From NCBI GenBank assembly GCA_965240325.2, contig OZ251254.1:434001-498000 (forward strand): 64,000 bases of DNA. The letters run 5' to 3'. The position numbers and the translations under genes are program-made. This document shows, in pieces, positions 1 to 10,102 of the stretch. Origin of the DNA: Rebecca billardiae RCC1528. Lineage: Eukaryota > Haptophyta. The notes beneath the pieces are model-generated. The model saw nothing but the letters and a program-made list of their open reading frames with translations, ran no database searches and was not told the origin of the DNA. Within the stretch, counting starts at the first letter, position 1. Each line of letters begins with the position of its first letter.

Positions 1-2864
1 ACCGCCAGCGCGGCCGCGGCCGCGCGTGCGGCCGCGGCCGGCGCCGTCCCGCTCTCGGCGGCCGGTGTGGTGGCGGAGGTGGTCGAGGCGACGGCGGCGG
101 GTGCAGGTGGCGACGAGGCGTCGGGCGTCGACGAGCACGCCGAGCACCCGCCGTCGCACCCCGACGCATCGCAGCCCGCGTCGCCCGCGCGCCGCGCGCC
201 GCAGCCGACGCAGCCGCAGCCTGCTGGGGCCACGCCCACGCGGCTTCCGCTGCCCAAGACCAAAGGGGGCATGGGCGGCCTGCTGTCGCGGCTGTGGCGT
301 CCGACGGCGGCGACCGCGGCGAAGCAGCACGTGCCCAAGCACGCGGCTCCCAAGCACGAGCCCATGTCCATCTCGGAGGCGCTCACGTCGCCGACGCGCA
401 TCCCGGCGCCACGCGCGGAGCGAGCGGCCGCGAGCGCGCGGCCGGTGAGCGCACGCCCCGCCGGGGCGGCGCCGCCGCACAAGGTGGAGGCGCGGCCGGC
501 GACGGCGCGCGCGCACAAGGGGCACTTCGCCGCGCCCAAGCCGCCCAAGAACCCCGGCACCGGCCTCCCGCTCTCCACCGACGAGCGCCGGCTGCAGCAG
601 GCGCAGTGCGAGATGGCGGAGGCGCGCGACAAGCAGCGCGCGCGCTCGGCGCGGCTGCACAAGATCCTCAGCGACGTGGGCACGCGCATGCCCGCGCGCT
701 CGACGAAGGGGCTGACGATGCCACACGAGTTCTCGTTCAAGTCGGACGCGCGCACGCACGGCGCCGAGTCGCGCGCGTCTGGCGCGGCCGCCGAGCCCTT
801 CGTGCCCCTCGCCCAGGCCGTCAGCTCGTTCGCTTGGCGCGCGCCCTCCACCCCAGAGCGCGAGGGCACAATCTCGGGCACAATCTCGGCCGAGTCCTCT
901 GCCGTGTCCGCGACGGGCGCGCCGAGGCCGACGAAGCCGGCGCCGTTCCGGCTCGCGACGGAGGCGCGGCACCGGTGCGCGCCGCGCTCGCGCCGCGTCT
1001 CGCGCCGCGCGCGCGCACGCGCCGACAGGGCCGTCGGCTGGGTGGGGCCTCGGCGGGCGCGCGCCAGCCCAGCCTGCTCTCGCAGGGGCCTCACACGCGC
1101 TGTGCTGGGCCTTCGTCCCTCGTCCGCGACCACCGCCTGCGCCGCGCCGCCGCCGCCGCCGCCGCGCGCAGCCCGACGACGGTGCTCTCGACGGAGGAGC
1201 GGCAGCTGCAGGAGATCGAGGCGGCGAAGGCGGCGATGCACGCGCGCCCCGTCTCGGCCGCCGTGATGAACTCGCATGGCCACCTCGGCGTGCCTCGCGT
1301 TCAGAAGGCCAAGCCAACTGCCTTTGCGGAGTTCAGCCTGAGCACCGATCGGCGCGCGGCGGCGCGCACGGCCGCCTCGCACGCCGAGCACGCGCTGTCG
1401 TCGTCGTCCGAGTCGTCTGCGCACGGCGAGGGCGGTGGGCACTTCCGCGCGCGGCCCGTGCCCTCGACCACGTACACGCCCGAGCGCACCGTCGCCAAGC
1501 GGCCGGCGACCGCCGCGGCGGCGGTGCCGCACCGGCGCGCCGCCGATTCGCACGGCCCGGCGCTCGCGACCGCCGCGCGCGCAATCGTGCCGCGCGCGGG
1601 CGACGCCCGGGACGAGCCTGACACGCCGACGCGACGCGGCGGGTTCCGCGCGCGGCCGATGCCGCTGCACCCGACGCCGACGCCGGTGAAGCACGGCGCC
1701 GCGCCCGCCTCCAAGCCGCTCACTTCGCCCGCCGCGTTTGAGCTGCAGACTGAGGCACGCGGCGCGCTCGCGAGCCGAGCTTTTGAGGAGCGCCGCCGGC
1801 AGGAGACTGAGGCGGAGAAGCAGGCGCGCGCGTTCAAGGCGCGCGGCGTGCCACAGGCGGAGCCGTTCCAGCCGGTGCGCGCGCAGTCCAAGCTGTGCTC
1901 GCCGCACCCGTTCGACCTCAAGACCGACGCCCGCCACCAGCTCTCGCAGGTGCGATGCGCGCCGCGATGCGCAGTGCGCGCCGCGCCCGGCCCTTAGGCC
2001 ACGCCGGCGCCGCGCCGCGCCAGCTGCACGCGCGGTGGGGCTCGGCGTTGGGCGAGGCTCGGTGTCGTCCCCCCCCCGCGTCCGCTGCCCCGTGCTTCCG
2101 CTCACCGCCCTGCGCCACCCCGCGCGCGCCACCTCCGACCCCCCGCAGGCGCAGTTCGACGCGATGGTGGCGGAGCAGGAGAATGAGATGAGGCGGCACG
2201 CGCACTTCAAGGCGCGCGAGTGCACAGTCACCAAGCAGCAGCCGTTCCAGGCGCACAAGTCGACCAAGCCGCTCACCGAGCTGCAGGTGCGCGCGTGCCG
2301 CCCGGCGCGCCCCACGCCACGCCGCGTGCGCGCGCCCTGCGCCATCCCCGTCGCTCTCACGCGCTCCTCTTCTTCGGGTGCGCGCGCCACCGCCCGTCAG
2401 GACGTCATGCTGCATTCGGACGAACGCCACGCGGAGCGCGCGGCGTACGACGCGCAGCTCAAGCAGCGGCGCAAGGCGGCGGAGGCGGCGGCGCGCGCGG
2501 AGGCGGAGGCGAAGGCCGCCCGCGAGAAGCTCGAGATCGCCGAGGTGCGCGCGAGCGAGACCGCACCGACTTGTCACCGCCGCGCGCGCGCGCCTGCACA
2601 GCGGCCGCTGACTCTGCTGCTCCATGCCTGCGGCGCGGGCACCCCGCGCGCGCGCGCGCGCGCCACTCGGCCGTCCAGATGCGAAAGCGCATGGTGATCA
2701 AGGCGAGGCCCGTCTCCGCCGCAGTGCTCGGTGGCCAGCCGGTCGTCCTGAAGCAGGTCGCCAAGAAGGCGCTCACCGTCGCCATGTCGCCCAAGTTCGC
2801 GACCACCATGCGCGTGATGGCGCGTCGTGGGCGATCGCTTCTTGGCCATGACGGGTCGGCCTAG
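1..2864 (+). CDS. TPX2-repeat microtubule-associated protein (5' partial)
   Basis: Spliced model join(1..974, 1172..1949, 2149..2286, 2401..2544, 2679..2864), 739 codons plus stop; the frame is open at the window edge, so the 5' end is probably missing, although a Met lies at 67. The protein repeats a short signature of the TPX2/Xklp2-targeting family: a hydrophobic residue, one or two variable positions, then [ST]-[DE]-x-R (FSFKSDAR ~245, FRLATEAR ~316, VLSTEER ~328, FSLSTDRR ~379, FELQTEAR ~514, FDLKTDAR ~572, MLHSDERH ~632). These alternate with FxARP[VM]P-type motifs. The C-terminal block (572 to ~695) has the charged Ala/Glu/Lys helix and 'MRKRMVIKARPVS' ending expected of a TPX2 C-terminal domain. 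Family members bind microtubules and spindle or flagellar structures. Introns are phase 2,0,0,0; each join restores a repeat motif, which supports the splice calls. Family is likely; the cellular role is not shown by sequence. Confidence 0.72.
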
Positions 2865-3256
2865 TCGAAGCTCTCGCCCGCGCGCGTGGCGGCCTCGGCA
2901 GAATCGAACCGATCGCGGACTCATAGCCCTGCCAAGCCGAGCGCCGAAGTTGGTGTGCGACTTTGTGCAGACCACTAGGACGGCTTCCGCGTTCCGCGGT
3001 GACCGCGAGGGCGGTATACCAAATGGCATCAAATAATACGGGAGTGGCGCGCCGCCTGTCCGCGACAGGCACCGAGCAGTACGGCCCCGCCGACGAGCCG
3101 CGCAGCGGACTGCGTCTGCGGAGTGCGGGGCTCCTGACGCACGGCGAGCGAGTGGGTAGTCGCCAGTCGGGGCTCGGGCGCCGCGGCCTGATGCATCTCT
3201 TATATCTGCTCTCTCTCTTTCTCTCTCGTCACGATCGACTCATCTAAGAGCGCGTA

Positions 3257-3779
3257 CAGGCAATCGCGGCGGGCAATAAGAAGTCAGAGATCTCACGGCT
3301 ATCCTCAGTTTCTTAGCCGTTCGGTAGCCCGAGCGCCTACGGAGTCTCAGTTTCTTAGCTAGGTCCGCCCGCCGCGCAGGCGCGGGGGGCGCAGGGGGGC
3401 AGAGCCCCCCGCTGAGTCTTTAGGCCCGGCCGGCGAGGCCGACGAAAATTTTGGGCCTTTTTGGAGCAAATCTGGCATGATGTTGCATGGATGCTGCGGT
3501 GCACTGGCCAGGAGTCAGTCATCAGGAGAAGTCCGGGGACTCTTGGCCTGTACTCGTAGTCGGGCCGCGCGCCGCGTCCCCGACGGGCCGACTGCGCCTC
3601 GCCCGCCTCGGCGGACCACTCGTCAGCCGGGACGACGTAGTCCCGGTTTCTTAGTGTGACTATGCGTATAGCGAACCAGCCAATCGCTAGCCTCAGTTTC
3701 TAGGCCAGATCCGCAGATATCAAGCCCCAGTTTCTTAACGTGACAGCTCCTTAGGCTTCAGATTGCCCGCGATGGCCTG
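3257..3779 (+). mobile_element. MITE-like non-autonomous element, copy 1
   Basis: A 523-bp element bounded by imperfect terminal inverted repeats: it starts CAGGCAATCGCGG and ends with the near complement CGCGATGGCCTG. It is flanked on both sides by TA (3255-3256 and 3780-3781). Inside it carries five variants of a CAGTTTCTTAG-like 11-mer and a GC-rich hairpin block around 3370-3445. It has no coding capacity. The same element is present in opposite orientation at 15045-15630, matching over the whole length. TA flanks suggest a TA-targeting DNA transposon family, but superfamily is not established. Confidence 0.75.
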
Positions 3780-3809
3780 TAGTAGTCGTGATGAATCAGG
3801 ATCTGATGC

Positions 3810-3870
3810 TATAATATATATGTACGCATTATTTATTATTTATTATATATATATATATTATATATATATA
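3810..3870. repeat. AT-rich tract
   Basis: Sixty or so bases composed almost only of A and T (TATATA and TTATTTAT units), in strong contrast with the GC-rich surroundings. It could be a simple repeat, a scaffold-attachment or replication-type element. No function can be assigned from sequence. Confidence 0.7.
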
Positions 3871-5481
3871 CGCTACTGATATATAGTCTACGACAGGCAA
3901 TAACGACGCGACTACTATAATTAATAAGCGCACGATGCTGATGACGATGATATATAACGAGCAGTGTCATCAGCAGCAGCGCAGCAGTACCACCTTGAAT
4001 GGCCCCAGTGGGCGGAAATGGCCACATCTCCCGGAGATCGGGCGTACTCGCACGTGCGAGTAAAGTTTCGTCGGGATTTTCAGCAATTTCATTGGAGGAG
4101 GCCCGAGGAGGGTGCCTCACTCTATTGTCCAAACTTGCATTTTCGGGATGTGACGCTGTAAGTGTTTCGCCTTGCGGAGTAGCGCAGCCGCCAATCCGTC
4201 CAATGGGAAGCCAGCTCGGGCTTCGCTCAATGAAAAATGATCACATCGGCTCCCGCGAGCCCCAATAGGAAATAGATGCTCGCTCCGTTCCACTTCGTCG
4301 GTATCTCGCCGTCTCGTGGTGGGCGAGGGGCGGAGCTGAGTCGGGTTGGGGCTGCGGCGCGGACTGCGATGCTGGGCTGCTGACGTTCTCCGCGCGGGAT
4401 ATCTGAGGGGCACGCGAGCTGTATGTAGGGCACGCCTTGCAAACAATCTCCCCGCTGTACGTGCAGGTCATGCTAGCGTCCTCCGCGCCAAAAAAACCTG
4501 CTTGTTCTTGCGCGAGGCCCGAGTCCGCGGTGCCACGGTCGCTGCTCGCCGCAAGCTGGCACGCGTCAGCGTCTACACATTCACGATTCGGTGGTCATCG
4601 TGCGCCTGAGGACGGGGGCGATCTACTGCGTGCGCTGCTAGATGAGCAGGCCCGCGTAAGGTTAGATCACCCTGCTCCTCACGCCTTGCGCGCACCTTGG
4701 GTTGCTCACCGTCACGCTTGAGGCGCTTCACGTCGCACGGGTCGGCGTAAGCTGGAGTGTGTGATGCAAGCAGACGTCTTCCAAGCCTGGCTTGTACCCG
4801 ATGGGAGAGCATACTTCTATCGCCTTCAGCCACCACCTTCTCCGGCGTTCGACGCCCACACTACATGCGACCACAGCCATACGCAGCTCGTCGGGACTCG
4901 TCTCCGTTAGCTTGTCGATGTGCAAACGCCAAGGCCTGTGACACGCAGGGAAGACTGATTCGCCATGGCATTTGTGCACTGCGTGAAGCATTGACACCAG
5001 CGCACGTTCGCCAGGTAGATTTGCGGGAGCAGAGCGTGCTTTTCTGCAAGGATTCGCACACGTATCACAGAAGTTCAGCAGTCGCGGGCTCGGACTGAAG
5101 ATCTCTGCACCGTCGCTTAGCCGTGAGTGACAGGAACAGGCGAGGAGCTCCCACGGTGCTGGCGCACAACATGCCGTGACAGCGGGGGGCACACACATGG
5201 CGCGTGCGCTGACACAACCGCGCGGACGACCGGGCTAGGCGCCACTGATCGGCCGCCCTCGTGCAAGGCACCGGCGGACTTCGCGGCCGGAACGCCATCG
5301 GGACAGCCGTCCCTCGTTTCGGCCGCCAGATAGTCTTTCGCCTTCTTCAAAACTCTAAACATTGACTGGCCAAGTAACTCTGAGATTCGCAATCGTGCGG
5401 CCAAAAACGGGGCTGGGGGGCAGTCAAGGTGGCCACCGAGCGCGCCTGCATGCGCGCTAGCGCAGTATATATATACTGCTG

Positions 5482-8400
5482 CTACAAGTGATTGACGTCT
5501 GATGCGTTGCCGCTGTAGAGGCGGCCGCCGCCATGGTCAGCTGCGCTCCCCATCGGCCCGCCGAGCGGCTGGCCACGCTTCTGCGCCTGCTGGCGGCGGT
5601 ACGCGAACGCGCCCCCGGCGCAGCAGCAGCAGCAGGCCAAGATCGCGAGGACGATGCCGGCAATCTCGCCCGCGCTCAGCTCACTGAGCGTTTCGCCCAG
5701 GTCCGGGAACCGGCCGCCGTCGTCGTCATCGTCGTCGTCGTCGTCGTCATCCCCGCTGCTGCCGCTGTCGCCGCCGCCCGACGAGCCGCCCGAGGTCGCG
5801 GTGCCGTCGTCCTGCACGATCGGGTCGTACCACGCGGACGCGCTGAACTTGTCGAATCTCAGCGTGATCTCGTACTTGGTCGTGCCGGAGAGCGCGAGCT
5901 GCGGGTACCCGGCCGGCATCGTCGTCCACGAGCCGTCCAGCTTGGCCACGTCGGACACGACCATCGTCGCGCCGCTGCCCAGCGAGTACGTGTTGTTGGC
6001 GACCGGCGTCAGGTCGAGCGCCTCGCCCGCCTTGGACTTGACCTCGATGCCGATGTCGAGGAACTCGCCCGTCTCGCCCTGGCACGGGTTGCCGCTCTCG
6101 CCCGCGCAGAAGGGCCAGTTGAGCACCTGCACAGGGCACGCGCGCGCGCGCGCGGCGGGGGCGGTGGGGCGGCGGGGCACACGCACACGGCTCAGCGCAC
6201 TGCCGCCTGGCAAGCCAACGTCGCGCGGCGCGGCGGCGCGGCGCGGCGTGCTGCACCTCGACGTTGAACTTGAGCGTGCCCGCGGTGACGGCGTACACTT
6301 CGTCGGGCGTGGGCGTGATCGTGCCGTTCTCGGTGAAGATGAGCGCGGTGATGCGCAGGTCGGCGGCGTCGTCGACCAGCTTGACGCTGAAGTCGATCGC
6401 GCTCGCGCCCACGCCAGACACGTTGGTGGCGTACGCCGCGCCGAAGGTGAAGTCGGTGTTGGCGAAGGTGTTGCGCGAGTGCTTCCCGTCGTTTGGACCG
6501 GACTGCCCCACCGTGCCGCCGCCCGAGTCGCGCTCGACGATGCTCGACATGGTCACCTGCACCTTGTCGTCGTCCGACGCGTCCTCCGAGCCGTACACCA
6601 TCTTGCCGGACTGGCCGAGGATGCGCACGCTGTTGACCGGCGCGGAGTCGTCGCCTGACGCCGGACTGGTGAGCTCCTGCGTCGCGGGCGAGGGCGGCGG
6701 CGGCGAGCTCGGCGGCGGCGGCGGCGGGCTGGGCGGCGGGCTGGGCGGCGAGATCGCCACGTCCTGCACGAGCGGGTCGTACCACGCCGACGCGTTGAAC
6801 TTGTCGAAGCGCAGCGTGAGCTCGTACTTGGACGACCCCGAGAGCGAGAGCTCCGGGTACCCCGACGGCATCTCCGCCCAGGAGCCGTCCAGCTGGACCG
6901 CGTTAGAGACAATCAGCTCGGCGCCGCTGCCCAGCGAGTACGTGTTGTCCGCGATCGGCGTGAGGCTGAGGTTGCCGTTCGCCTTGGACTTGACCTCGAT
7001 GCCGATGTCGAGGAACTCGCCCGTCTCGCCCTGGCACGGGTTGCCGCTCTCGCCCGCGCAGAAGGGCCAGTTGAGCACCTGTGCGGCCGCGTGCGCGCGC
7101 GGGCGGGCGTACACGCAAGGGGCACGCGAGCTGTCAGCGCTCAGCGCGCGCGCACCGGCCGCAGGAGCGCGGGGGTCCTGCGCGCACCTCCACGTTGAAC
7201 TTGAGCGTGCCGTCGGTCACGTTGTACGACTCGGACGGGGTCGGGTAGATCGTGCCGCTCTCGGTGAAGATGAGCGCGGTGATGCGCAGGTCAGCCGCGT
7301 CATCCACGAGGGAGACTTCAAAATCTATGGCCGTCGCCGCCACGCCGGAGACGTTGGTGGCGTACGCCGCGCCGAAGGTGAAGTCGGTGTTGGCGAAGGT
7401 GTTGCGCGAGTGCTTGCCCGCGTTCGGCCCCGACTGCCCCACCGTGCCGCCGCCCGAGTCGCGCTCGACGATGCTCGACATGGTCACCTGCACGCGCTCG
7501 TCGTCGGGCGCGGCCGCCTGTCCGTACACCATCTTGCCCGACTGGCCGAGGATGCGCACGCTGTACTCGGAGGTCTCGAGCTCGCGGTCGGGGCCGGGCG
7601 GCGGCGGGCTCGGCGGCGGGCTCGGCGGCGGGGGCGGTGGGCTCGGCGGCGGGCTCGGCGGCGGGCTCGGCGGCGGTGGGGGCGGGCTCGGCGGCGGGGC
7701 CGGCGGCGGGGCCGGCGGCGGGGTCGGCGGCGGGGTCGGCTCGGTCGACTCGGTGCCCACGTCCTGCACGACCGGGTCGTACCACGCCGACGCGTTGAAC
7801 TTGTCGAAGCGCAGCGTGAGCTGGTACTTGGACGACCCCGAGAGCGAGAGCGCCGGGTACCCCGACGGCATCTCCGCCCAGGAGCCGTCCAGCTGGACCG
7901 CGTTGGAGACAATCAGCTCGGCGCCGCTGCCCAGCGAGTACGTGTTGTTGGCGACCGGCGTGAGGCTGAGCGTCTGGTTCGCCTTGGACTTGACCTCGAT
8001 GCCGATGTCGAGGAACTCACCCGTCTCGCCCTGGCACGGGTTGCCGCTCTCGCCCGCGCAGAAGGGCCAGTTGAGCACCTGTGCGGACGTGCGCGCGCGC
8101 GTGCGGGCGGACGCTCAGACGCTGTGCGCACGGTCGCGCGCGCGCGACGCCCTCGTGTGCCCACGTGCGCGCAAGCACCTCGACGTTGAACTTGAGCGCG
8201 CCCTTGCTCACGTTGTACGTGTCCATCGGCGTGGGCGCGATCGTGCCGCTCTCGTTGAATATGAGCGCGGTGATGCGCAGGTCAGCCGCGTCATTGACGA
8301 GGGAGACTTCAAAATCAATCGCATGCGCGGCCACGCCGGAGACGTTGGTGGCGTACGGCGCGCCGAAGGTGAAGTCGGTGCTGGCGAACGTGTTGCGCGA

Positions 8401-8643
8401 GTGCTTCCCGTCGTTCGGCCCGCTCTGGCCGACCCGGTTGCCGCCCGAGTCGCGCTCGGTGATGCTCGACATCGTCACCTGCACCTTGTCGTCATCCGAC
8501 GCGTCCGACGAGCCGTACACCATCTTGCCGGACTGGCCGAGGATGCGCACGCTGAAGTCAGATGTCAGCAGCTCGCGCTCGTCCGCCACGGCGTGCGCCG
8601 TCAAGGCCGCCAGGACGACGGCGAGGCATCGCATCGTGCGCAT
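5482..8643 (-). CDS. Type I membrane protein with three tandem extracellular modules
   Basis: Spliced model complement(join(5482..6126, 6257..7078, 7188..8078, 8179..8643)), 940 aa. The start at 8643 gives a signal peptide (MRTMRCLAVVLAALTAHA). The body is three copies of a ~230-residue unit: part A (starts 'SVRILGQSGKMVYG', ends 'LKFNVE'; one copy per exons 1-3) and part B (starts 'VLNWPFCAGESGNPCQGETG', ends 'SAWYDP'; one copy in exons 2-4). Pro-rich (PPPSPPP) linkers separate units 1/2 and 2/3. After the third unit come a Gly/Ser stretch and an Asp run, a Cys-rich membrane segment at ~880-902 and a 38-residue basic cytoplasmic tail. All three introns are phase 0 and fall at the same point between A and B. 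I do not recognise the module family; a surface receptor, adhesin or wall-linked role is an inference from topology only. Confidence 0.8.
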
Positions 8644-8924
8644 GACGACGCTGGCTACGCTCGTCTGCCTGCCGATGCAGTGGCAGCCCCAGCACAGGCA
8701 GCTGGCGAATGAGCGGATGCGCCGATGGGATGACCCGCAGTTCAGAGGAAATCTCCCGTTGCTGGTAGTACACCTCCCTTGGTGGTACAGTATTCCGTAC
8801 GTATCTTCCGTACGTATGCATGGTCTCACTTCGCGCTGGGATTCGTCGCGACGGCGCCGCGGCCCAACGCCCGGGTAAAAAAACTGTGCTCCAGGCTCCA
8901 GCGCAAAGGGACTAATTCTATGAT

Positions 8925-9604
8925 TTAAAGACACAGGCACGAGGGCGCAGCTCTCCTGATTCGTCTGTCGAAGTACTGAATGGAGTTAATGGAGGATGTC
9001 GGAGCGCGTTGGCCGCGGGTGAGGGAGTCGTCGTAACCGATGCTGATCACACGGTCACTGAGGTAGTAGGCGCCCGGGGATGCCGCTGTTTTGCAGTCGT
9101 CGTCGGCCTTGGTCATCATGTAGTTGCCCGTGTCGTCGTCGTCCGAGGCTGTTCAAGTTGATGCCGTAGTGCAGGTAGTGGATGTGGTCGCCCGGGCCGG
9201 TGTGCGCGGCCTAGTGGCCTTGCCGAGTTGAGGGAGTAGTCGCCCTTGCCGTTGAGGAAGTCGTCGTCCTTGCCGTTGAGGAAGTCGTCGCCCTGGCCGC
9301 AGAGGAAGTCGTCGCCCTTGCCGTTGAGGAAGTCGTCGTCCTGGCCGCTGAGGGTGCCTGCGCTGCCCAACCGGGCGCGTCTGGCGCGCCAGCGCCGCGC
9401 GCGGCTCTACGCCAGCGACTGCGGCACGGCGGCAGCCAGGTCACGGGGGGGGTCGCCGAGGGACGCGGTGCGAGCCTGCTTGGCCGGCTTGGCGTCGCTC
9501 CCGCCAGCGGAGGAGGGCCCATCCTCCTCCGCCGGCGTGGACGGCTCGGTCGCCGCGCGCTTGCCGGCTGCCGCGGCGCCGGGGGGCAGGACCAGGCGGT
9601 AGTT
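8925..9604 (-). pseudogene. Detached, frame-broken coding remnant in duplication unit 1
   Basis: Minus-strand copy of the terminal part of the gene at 10103-11326 plus the sequence downstream of its stop. It has no start or upstream body. Downstream of the stop, fragments with good protein character lie in different frames: an Asp/Phe/Asn octapeptide array (9116-9370), a short stretch reading GPGDHIHYLHYGINLN, and an open run containing 'YYLSDRVISIGYDD' (8925-9119). The frame changes between neighbouring fragments point to a decayed gene. The family is not recognised; a mobile element or virus-like origin is possible but not shown. Confidence 0.4.
9252..9350 (-). repeat. 24-bp minisatellite, unit 1
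   Basis: About four copies of a 24-bp repeat (GTTGAGGAAGTCGTCG plus eight variable bases). On the minus strand it reads as tandem 'DDFLNGKG' octapeptides, in a frame that is open for about 80 codons. The same array recurs at 9948-10046 in the second duplication unit. The in-frame 24-bp period suggests it was once, or is, protein coding. Confidence 0.75.
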
Positions 9605-10102
9605 GGACTAATTCTATGATTTAAAGACACAGGCACGAGGGCGCAGCTCTCCTGATTCGTCTGTCGAAGTACTGAATGGAGTTAATGGAGGATGTCGGAG
9701 CGCGTTGGCCGCGGGTGAGGGAGTCGTCGTAACCGATGCTGATCACACGGTCACTGAGGTAGTAGGCGCCCGGGGATGCCGCTGTTTTGCAGTCGTCGTC
9801 GGCCTTGGTCATCATGTAGTTGCCCGTGTCGTCGTCGTCCGAGGCTGTTCAAGTTGATGCCGTAGTGCAGGTAGTGGATGTGGTCGCCCGGGCCGGTGTG
9901 CGCGGCCTAGTGGCCTTGCCGAGTTGAGGGAGTAGTCGCCCTTGCCGTTGAGGAAGTCGTCGTCCTTGCCGTTGAGGAAGTCGTCGCCCTGGCCGCAGAG
10001 GAAGTCGTCGCCCTTGCCGTTGAGGAAGTCGTCGTCCTGGCCGCTGAGGGTGCCTGCGCTGCCCAACCGGGCGCGTCTGGCGCGCCAGCGCCGCGCGCGG
10101 CT

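Larger units (their letters stand above)
2865..5481. other. Intergenic region with MITE-like repeat and AT-rich island
   Basis: No coding region could be supported. Open frames here are short, lack recognisable protein features, and base composition is less GC-rich than in the genes. The stretch holds the inverted-repeat element at 3257-3779 and an almost pure A/T tract at 3810-3870. From 3880 to 5481 I see only unstructured mid-GC sequence. It separates the convergent 3' ends of the TPX2-like gene (+) and the modular membrane protein gene (-), so it is a terminator-type spacer rather than a promoter region. Confidence 0.6.
8644..10102. other. Upstream region dominated by a tandem duplication
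   Basis: Region 5' of the modular membrane protein gene and 3' of the gene ending at 10103. Positions 8644-8909 are unique and must hold the promoter of the membrane protein gene; no TATA-type motif stands out. The rest is the first unit and part of the second unit of the 696-bp duplication described separately. Confidence 0.6.

Noticed and set aside
2880-2960. tRNA-like T-arm (GGTTCGATTC on the minus strand near 2900)
   Set aside because: The T-stem does not pair and no matching acceptor stem, D-arm or anticodon arm could be placed within 100 bases.
9252-10046. CRISPR-like array
   Set aside because: The 24-bp units are contiguous without spacers and the genome is eukaryotic; it is a minisatellite.
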